Shown here piece after piece: positions 57,159-64,000 of a stretch of 64,000 nt of DNA. The translations under genes were made by a program, and so were the position numbers. Numbering within the stretch: position 1 is the first letter of the stretch; the number at the start of each line of letters is the position of its first letter. The notes below the pieces were generated by a model. That model was not told the DNA's origin. It did no database searches and worked only from the letters and a program-made list of their open reading frames with translations. This stretch comes from Saposhnikovia divaricata. Taxonomy: Eukaryota > Streptophyta > Magnoliopsida > Apiales > Apiaceae. The stretch is from positions 62,917,001 to 62,981,000 of the forward strand of contig CM071596.1 of the NCBI GenBank assembly GCA_036435485.1, read 5' to 3'.

Positions 57159-57723
57159 TGTTAGGGAGCAAAACCCGAGATAATCAACTAATGCAAAGCA
57201 CACACAACAAAATTATATGACACGGAAAACTCGCGTCCCAACTTGTATTACATACCCGGATTTGACACTAAATATGAGGGAGCGTTCTGATTGGCTGGGA
57301 AGAGGACAGGGGAGCAAAACCCGAGATAATCAACTAATGCAAAGCACACACAACAAAATTATATGACACGGAAAACTCGCGTCCCAACTTGTATTATTAA
57401 TCCAAGCAATAATCAATAATACAATCAATCTCACCAAACGGTGTTTCACTCACACGATACTTAAGCCAAACAATACTCAAGCATATCTAACAAACATAAT
57501 ATGACTATGTATATATAGCCATCACAAACTTAGCCACCAAGTTACCATACAAGTATAATCATATTTGGTTTCTAATTACCTACCAAATTCTAATCATACT
57601 TGGTATCTAATTATCTACCCAAGACATATCATCTATAATAATTATCCAAATATAATTATTATATTACCCATATTTGTCTTCGATCACCAAAGCCCATACT
57701 ACCTTATTGGGTTTAACCCAACA
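57159..57723 (-). repeat. LTR of a minus-strand copia element
   Basis: On the plus strand it runs TGTTAGGGAGC to TTTAACCCAACA. On the minus strand a polypurine tract (gaaggggaggat, just above 57723) precedes it, so it is the 3' LTR of an element read from right to left. It contains an 87-bp direct duplication (57164-57250 and 57310-57396). Confidence 0.75.
57164..57396. repeat. 87-bp direct repeat inside an LTR
   Basis: 57164-57250 and 57310-57396 are near-identical (gggagcaaaacccgagataa onward), separated by 59 bp that include ggagcgttctgattggctgg. Confidence 0.9.
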
Positions 57724-57877
57724 ATCCTCCCCTTCAACCCAATACGATTTCATGCACAACCAATTTAATGGTTACTATTATGACATCAACGTCGATCCGC
57801 CAATGCCTCCCCTTGAACAATAACCTCTCCTTCTAGCACAAAAAAATTCCTCTTGTCCTTCCAACCTTTAAGTATCT

Positions 57878-58720
57878 CTAAATCCTTTTTAGTGACCTCC
57901 AACATATGTTCTTCATCATAACAGTATGTCCCATATCAACTAATTTACCCAATGAAATTAGATTTCGATTTAACTCCGGCACGTACCTTACTTGAGTTAA
58001 CCTCCGAACACGACCATTGTGAAGTTTCATTGTTACCTCACCAATGCCATCAACCTTTACCCTTTTACCGTTTGGTAAAGTTACCATCTTTCTCTCACAC
58101 TTCTAGTAAGGCGAGAACCACTCCTTTTCTAACACATATGTGATGAGAACATCCCGAGTCAATCACCCATTCTTATTTTGATCCCTTATCTTCTTGAACC
58201 AGAAGAGCATCTTCATCAGCTGTTATAAGCGAAACACTACCCCCTCCTTAAGTTTTCTTCAACTCCTTCAAATCTTCTCTTACTTGTGGACACGTGTATT
58301 GTACATGACCCAATTCTCCATAATAAAAGCACTTAATATTAGGGTTACGTTTCTTAGCATACATCTTATTCTTGTCACGCGCATCTACCACAAGTGCACT
58401 TCCATCAGATACGTCACTCGATCCTTGATTCATCAATCTTTCGGTCTCTAGAAGAACGACAATGGTCTCATCCAAATCTAACATCGTATTCCCAACCAAT
58501 AAAGAAGTAATCACATTACTGTACTTCTTTGGTAGAGACACAAGTAGAATAACAGCTTTGTCCTCATCCCTTAATTTTTCATCCAAATTATTCAGCTGGT
58601 TAATCAATCCATTAAAACGATTCAGATGATCTCTTAAATCTCAATCTTCTTCCATCTTGAGCCCGAAAAATCTTTCTTGAGGAACAACTTGTTAGCCAAA
58701 GACTTTGAGTGATATGTCTT
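57878..58720 (-). pseudogene. Copia gag and protease fragment
   Basis: Minus-strand frames give the end of Gag (SKSLANKLFLKKDF near 58700, then LINQLNNLDEKLRDEDKAV and SLLVGNTMLDLDET) and a zinc knuckle FYYGELGHVQYTC, in which the second Cys is Tyr. A protease and pre-integrase segment follows (VTLPNGKRVKVDGIGEVTM, NLISLGKLVDMGHTV). A stop near 58623 and another at 58248 break Gag. Integrase, RT and RNase H are missing: sequence passes directly to the polypurine tract and LTR at 57723. The 5' part was cut off by the gypsy element starting at 58721. Confidence 0.75.
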
Positions 58721-61427
58721 TGATAAGTGGATTTTATATCAACTTGGAGCGTTCCATATCGGCTTAAGTTGATTGTTTTGGACTCAAGTTTGTGGTGGTT
58801 TTGATGTGTTTTGCTTAGTTGTACAGAATTACGAGAATGTTAACTAAGGTGGATGCTTCTATAATTTTTGGGGAATTAATTGATTAAAATTCGAATATCT
58901 GAGAAGGGTTGCGCAGTCTACACTGTTGTGGCCATATCTTGAGTTCTAGAAGTCCGTTTGAGGCCCGTAAGCAGTCCACGCGAAGATAACGAGATTCTCT
59001 ATCATTCTAAGGTAGTCCAGAGGTCCAATTACGTTGGGAACGTTCCATAAAATCTGAAGAAAAGTCAGCCACGAATTTTCCTTAAAAACAGAATCAATTT
59101 AGGAAACGTATCTTGCAGAAATTCTATTATAATTCTGTTTTTGTATTTTCTTGTTGGGTAAGACTTGGAGTGCCTATATAAACACATCCAACCCCTTGCA
59201 AATTAGAAAATTAGAATTAGGAATTAGACAATTATATATCTTGTACATAATATAGCTTAGATCTGCAAGGGAGAAAAGGAGAGAAGGATTCAACGCTCGT
59301 GACAAGCAACGGATCTAGATCTACTTCATCTTTTGTATCATAGATTTGTTTTCTTAACTCTTGTTTTATTAATATTATTACTTTCTTCCATATCTTGTTT
59401 GTTATCATGGTTTCACTTGATCCCATGATGACGAGAGGTTCAATTATGAACTAATCGTTGTCATGGGATTCTAACGGATTTATTTATGAAACTTAGTATC
59501 TTGATTGCTTAAAGATCTGTGTGTGATGTATATTTGATATCCTCGTATGGTTATGCTTAATTGATAGATGCGTCATGAACATCTAATTTGTTAATCTCTT
59601 GTGAAGTGAAAGTGGATCTTGAGATTTAGAACTTGCCATGCTAGCATAGGTTCATGATTGTTTATCAACATTATTCGTAGTATGAGATGAGAATACTTAT
59701 ATTGCCCTGTGTGATCTTTATGGATAACTTGTTCTTCAACCGTTATGTTTTCAAATTCTATAGACGTATAGGGTCTAAGCATAATTGGTGTCTATTCATC
59801 TTCTATCTCTTTTGTGGATGTATGGGTAGTTTGGTATACGTATACTGAGAGGTAGCGTGTACTTGTTTCGTGTTGTCCGATCAGATATCAAAACCATCAC
59901 ATGTATTGATTAAAGGCTACGACTCTAAGTGAAGTAGATAATGAAGTTAGGATTTTATATCCACTTGGAGCGTTCCATATCGGCTTAAATTGATTGTTTT
60001 GGACTCAAGTTTGTGGTGGTTTTGATGTGTTTTGCTTAGTTGTGCAGAATTACGAGAATGTTGACTAAGGTGGATGCTTCTATAATTTTTGGGGAATTAA
60101 TTGATTAAAATTCGAATTTTTGAGAAGGGTTGCGCAGTCTACACTGTTGTGGCCATATCTTGAGTTCTAGAAGTCCGTTTGAGGCCCGTAAGCAGTCCAC
60201 GCGAAGATAACGAGATTCTCTATCATTCTAAGGTAGTCCAGAGGTCCAATTACGTTGGGAACGTTCCAGAAAATCTGAAGAAAAGTCAGTCACGAATTTT
60301 CCTTAAAAACAGAATCAATTTAGGAAACGTATCTTGCAGAAATTCTATTATAATTCTGTTTTTGTATTTTCTTGCTGGGTAAGACTTGGAGTGCCTATAT
60401 AAACACATCCAACCCCTTGTAAATTAGACAATTAGAATTAGGAATTAGACAATTATATATCTTGTACATAATATAGCTTAGATCTGCAAGGGAGAAAAGG
60501 AGAGAAGGATTCAACGCTCGTGACAAGCAACGGATCTAGATCTACTTCATCTTTTGTATCATAGATTTGTTTTCTTAACTCTTGTTTTATTAATATTATT
60601 ACTTTCTTCCATATCTTGTTTGTTATCATGGTTTCACTTGATCCCATGATGACGAGAGGTTCAATTATGAACTAATCGTTGTCATGGGATTCTAACGGAT
60701 TTATTTATGGAACTTAGTATCTTGATTGCTTAAAGATCTGTGTATGATGTATATTTGATATCCTCGTATGGTTATGCTTAATTGATAGATGCGTCATGAA
60801 CATCTAATTTGTTAATCTCTTGTGAAGTGATAGTGGATCTTGAGATTTAGAACTTGTCATGCTAGCATAGGTTCATGATTGTTTATCAACATGATTCGTA
60901 GTATGAGATGAGAATACTTATATTGCCCTGTGTGATCTTTATGGATAACTTGTTCTTCAGCCGTTATGTTTTCAAATTCTATAAACGTATAGGGTCTAAG
61001 CATAATGGGTGTCTATTCATCTTCTATCTCTTTTGTGGATGTATGGGTAGTTTGGTATACATATACTGATAGGTAGCGTGTACTTGTTTCGTGTTGTCCG
61101 ATCAGATATCAAAACCATCACATGTATTGATTAAAGGCTGCGACTCTAAGTGAAGTAGATAATGAAGTTAGGATTCCATGTTTTTATTCTTATAAGTAAT
61201 TCATATTTAATTCTCATTAGTAATTAGTTCTTACTTTGCATCTTAGCTTAATTTAGTTAATTAAAATCTCAATTTATTAATTGTCTTAGCAGTGAATTAA
61301 GATCATACATTGTTGAATAGGCACATTGACTGAAAAGAACCATAACCTGATCCCTGTGGGAACGAATTTGGACTTAACCTTATATATTACTTGTGACCAC
61401 GTACGTTTGCGTGATATTGTGTTAACA
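58721..61427 (+). repeat. 2.7-kb LTR with internal duplication
   Basis: TG...CA ends and a primer site follow LTR rules. The TATA-like motif tgcctatataaacacatcc occurs twice (59171-59189 and 60392-60410) because of the internal duplication, so the LTR may have two promoters. Confidence 0.75.
58730..61171. repeat. Tandem duplication, two 1,221-bp units
   Basis: 58730-59950 and 59951-61171 are near-identical; the same 64-residue minus-strand frame appears at 59232-59426 and 60453-60647. Both begin gattttatat(c)aacttgg / ccacttgg and end aatgaagttagg. The second unit continues into LTR sequence not found after the first. Confidence 0.95.
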
Positions 61428-61574
61428 AGTTTTTGGCGCTGCTGCCGGGGATCATCGGTGTTTTATTTTTGGTTTATGTGCTTGTCAGTAGTGGTCGTTA
61501 GAGTTCACTGACTCTGATTTTTTCTTAACTATCTTGTTTAGTTCGTTGTGTTTCAGGTACTTGAGTTTTTGAAG

Positions 61575-62543
61575 ATGGCAGGCCAGGAGTTGTCATGGTG
61601 GACATATTCGAGGACATCCATGCCTTATCAATGTGAGCGGTGTTTTGGCGTTCATGATCCCTCACAATATTGTTACTACGAAGGAGTTGATCCATATGTC
61701 ACTTATGAGGAACAACCATATTTTCCATACCATCCTCAACAGTACCATCAAGATGTTCCAGACATGTTATATTTCTTTGGAAGTGAAGAGTTTCGACATC
61801 AGCAACCTACTCCTACTTTTCAGTCAGATGAGGTTGATGATTTGAAGGAGATTATGATGCTTGCAGAGAGGCATGAGAAGTCTCTCAAATCTATGGAGAC
61901 ACTAGTTGCTCAAGTTTTGAGTGTCTTGGAACAAGAGAAACAGCAATCCATACGAGAGACAATTCCAGAAAATAACGATGACTTGGAGCAAGGTACTGCA
62001 TGCATAATTGAAGAAGACAAATTCCAAGAGGAGGTGAGTGTTCACAAGCCATGTGAGGAATTTGATCAAGCTAGTGAGGTGGATGATTTGGAAAGGGCAC
62101 AATTTGAGACACACACTGATGAGCTGCAGAAATTTCAAGAATTGGTATGTGCGTACCAAGAGGACACGGGTGAGCTACGCAAATTTCAAGAATTGGTATG
62201 TGCGTTCCAAGAGGCTGATGATCATGGGAAAGATTCAGGTCTTATACTTGTCTAAGATTATAAAGATGGAGGTAGCGCATTAGAGCCAATGGAGGAAGTT
62301 CTTTTTGAGGAACCAAAGGCTGCAGCAACTTACATTTACCCTCCTCCATTATATTCAACCGAAGCCCGCGAGTGTGTGTTGTTCTACAAATTGACAGATT
62401 TTGGGTCAACAGATGAAGGCATTGGAATAGGACATATTTGTTATACGAATAGGCAAAGCGATGAGAAGGGGCAGAAAGTGTGCCGTTGTGATGATGATGA
62501 AGTCTCGCGAAGAGAGGACCAGGCAAACTATTATCATCCTTAA
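61575..62543 (+). pseudogene. Gag-like ORF of a non-autonomous gypsy element, one nonsense codon
   Basis: From ATG at 61575 (MAGQELSWWTYSRTSMPYQC) the frame reads about 226 residues to a TAA at 62253-62255. It then continues open in the same frame (GGSALEPMEEVLFEEPKAAA) to 62543. A Cys/His cluster CERCFGVHDPSQYC could be a metal-binding knuckle. The middle is acidic and Gln/Glu-rich, with a helix (LKEIMMLAERHEKSLKSM) and a tandem repeat of (Q/R)KFQELVCA(Y/F)QE. I see no protease, RT or integrase. It probably derives from the N-terminal gag part of a gypsy element. The start was chosen because it directly precedes the Cys/Trp-rich segment. Confidence 0.55.
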
Positions 62544-62555
62544 TGGAGGCTTGGA

Positions 62556-62830
62556 AGTAACGTCAAGCTATTGACGTTAAAGAAGCGCTTCGTGGGAGGC
62601 AACCCACGCATTAGTGTAGGAAGAAAAAAAAAAGAGTGTTGAAAAAAAAAACACACAAAGAGTGTTGAGAAAAAAAAACTGTTGTGCAAAAAAAAAAATG
62701 AACAGGTCGCGCAGGTTGCGCCTGCGTTACTGACTAACGCGCAGGCTGCTCCTGCGTTACTGTTAGTGGCGTAGGTTGCCCCTGTTACACGCAGCTTGCT
62801 GTTGTTGCATATAAAAAAAAAATTCTCCTC
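62556..62830 (+). other. 3' untranslated motif and GC-rich patch of the gypsy element
   Basis: attgacgttaaagaagcgct followed by tcgtgggaggcaacccacg (62569-62607) is a motif I recognise from plant gypsy elements after their coding region. It contains a short hairpin (cgtggg/cccacg). Then A-rich units with agagtgttga, and a CpG-rich stretch (62703-62780). Confidence 0.55.
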
Positions 62831-64000
62831 AATTTTTTTTTCTCCTCCTATATTAATATCCCTACACCTAATTCTTTTCCTATTTTAATTCCAAAACCCC
62901 CCATCCCTCTTCCAAAATTCTAAACCTATATTTATTCTAATTTTTTTTTCTTTAATTAATTAAATCCTTTTTCTATCTTACCTCAAATTCATACCCACTC
63001 AAAATTTCTCCCTTACACGTTCACATTTTATTCACCCAATCCATCCATTATATATACACAACCATACATACAAATCCAATTCCTCTTCTATTTATTTAAA
63101 TTCAATTCTAAAGAGGAATTAGTTACAAGTTCACCTCTTTGATTCGTAATTGGTTTATCTTTTTCTTTAATCTTATTTTTGTTACGAATTTGTGTTCTTG
63201 TAATTGGGGTTTTGTAGTATTCTTGTTATTTGGGAAGTGGCCAGTCTATGGAGCTCGTACGGATTATCCTCCACCAGATTCATCCGAGGAGGGTGATGAC
63301 TCAGCTGGTTAGGTATGTTTTCTACTTTCCCTCGTATTTACTTCCATTCAATGCGGACATTGAATATTTTAAGTTTGGGGGTGGTTTGAGGGATTAGTAG
63401 TTGTTGTTGTATTATGTGTTCATGTAGGATTTCATGCTTTGCATATTAGTAGTAGTAATTCATGCATATATGTTTGTATTAATTATGTTTGTTTCATATA
63501 GGACATTCTGTTTTTATTTTTTGTATACCATGTGAGTTCATATTAGTTGCATTTGCATAGCATGCATCTTTCATGATCCCTTAGACGAGCTAATTCTGAT
63601 TGGTAGGTAGGTGTCTAATTGAGTGTGGTAATGATGAATAGAGGGTTGATTTATAGTTCTTATGAAATTGACTTATGTGTTTCAGAAACAAAACTAATTA
63701 CACAGTCTCATTTGGTGTTTTTGGGCTAGGTTGAGGTCATGCTTGTTTGGATGTTTTGAGATTTAATCACTTGTTTATATTTAGAATTTTCGTTATTCTC
63801 TTGATAGCGTAGTAACACTAAAGTCTAAGTTTGGGGGAAAACAGGGATTTCATGCTTAAATTGTAAATAATTGTCAATAATGGCTAGATGTCAAATGGCT
63901 AGTAGCCGACTCATATTTATATGAGTAGTCTAGGGTTGGAATTGAGAATTTTCATTCCAGATTGCATAGAAAAAAAGAAAAAAAAGAAAAAAAAAAGCAG
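62831..64000 (+). other. Remaining 3' part of the gypsy element
   Basis: A C/T-rich and AT-rich stretch follows, with no long frame. A short coding-like tail at about 63238-63312 (YGARTDYPPPDSSEEGDDSA) may be a remnant of a second ORF. Repeated aagtttggggg purine runs occur at 63370 and 63827; either could be a polypurine tract, but no LTR start was seen. The window ends in an A-rich tract. Confidence 0.4.

Larger units (their letters stand above)
58721..64000 (+). mobile_element. Gypsy-type LTR element, 5' part (non-autonomous), runs off the window
   Basis: The 5' LTR is 58721-61427 (TGATAAGTGG...TTAACA). Directly after comes a primer site tggcgctgctgccgggga (61434-61451), close to the tRNA-Asp site used by several plant gypsy lineages. 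A short ORF is followed by a conserved-looking 3' untranslated motif, and no pol domains are seen in the following 1.4 kb. The 3' LTR is not reached. The lineage (Athila- or Tat-like) is a guess from the primer site and 3' motif. Confidence 0.75.

Noticed and set aside
59232..60647. Identical 64-residue minus-strand frames
   Set aside because: They are shadows inside the duplicated LTR unit, antisense to the element, with no domain.

Overview
The window is nuclear DNA of a flowering plant, most likely a eudicot. It is AT-rich, has short GT-AG introns, and carries plant-specific families: B3-domain proteins, a PISTILLATA-type MADS-box gene, a plant mobile domain (PMD) gene, Helitrons and Ty1/copia elements. 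I cannot name the species. No bacterial, organellar or CRISPR features are present, and no tRNA or rRNA gene was found.

Region 1 (1-23.2 kb) is the unusual part. Two arms of about 6.5 kb (1-6506, running off the window start, and 15022-21530) are near-identical inverted copies, where position i pairs with about 21530 minus i. They flank an 8.5-kb spacer. Each arm carries a truncated Helitron Rep N-terminal gene, a PIF1-helicase C-terminal fragment, a small two-exon gene predicted to form a coiled coil, a seven-exon protein with four B3-like domains, and an RPA70-like gene that is complete in the right arm and cut at the breakpoint in the left. The spacer holds two more RPA70-like genes, another coiled-coil gene and a broken unrecognised gene. 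At the left breakpoint there is a secondary hairpin whose loop matches part of an LTR located at about 29.05 kb. The gene set suggests a decayed Helitron-associated block that was duplicated in inverted orientation. The two copies then gathered different lesions.

Region 2 (24.4-43.4 kb) is nested retrotransposons. A 2.1-kb non-autonomous element has 192-bp LTRs and a TGTTT target duplication. It is followed by the 3' end of one LTR element (28.0-29.2 kb), a 5'-truncated copia (29.2-32.7 kb), a near-complete 7.9-kb copia with 1.1-kb LTRs and a GTTAT target duplication (32813-40683), a Helitron 3' end (40.9 kb) and a 3'-truncated copia (41201-43351).

Region 3 (45-48.2 kb) holds a 1.03-kb PIF/Harbinger-like MITE with TTA target duplication, and a PISTILLATA/GLOBOSA-like MADS gene. 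The exon sizes of that gene follow the family (188, 67, 62, 100 and 30 bp), but its C-terminal region is missing.

Region 4 (48.2-64 kb) is AT-rich DNA with small DNA elements, a TIR-flanked PMD pseudogene (53.3-55.0 kb), a Helitron made largely of tandem repeats (about 55.1-57.1 kb), a minus-strand copia fragment with one LTR (57.2-58.7 kb), and the 5' part of a gypsy-type element with a 2.7-kb LTR. That LTR contains an internal 1,221-bp tandem duplication, and a short gag-like ORF follows it (58721 to the window end).

Most coding sequences are transposon-derived or broken. The best candidates for live genes are the small coiled-coil genes, RPA-B and the truncated MADS gene.
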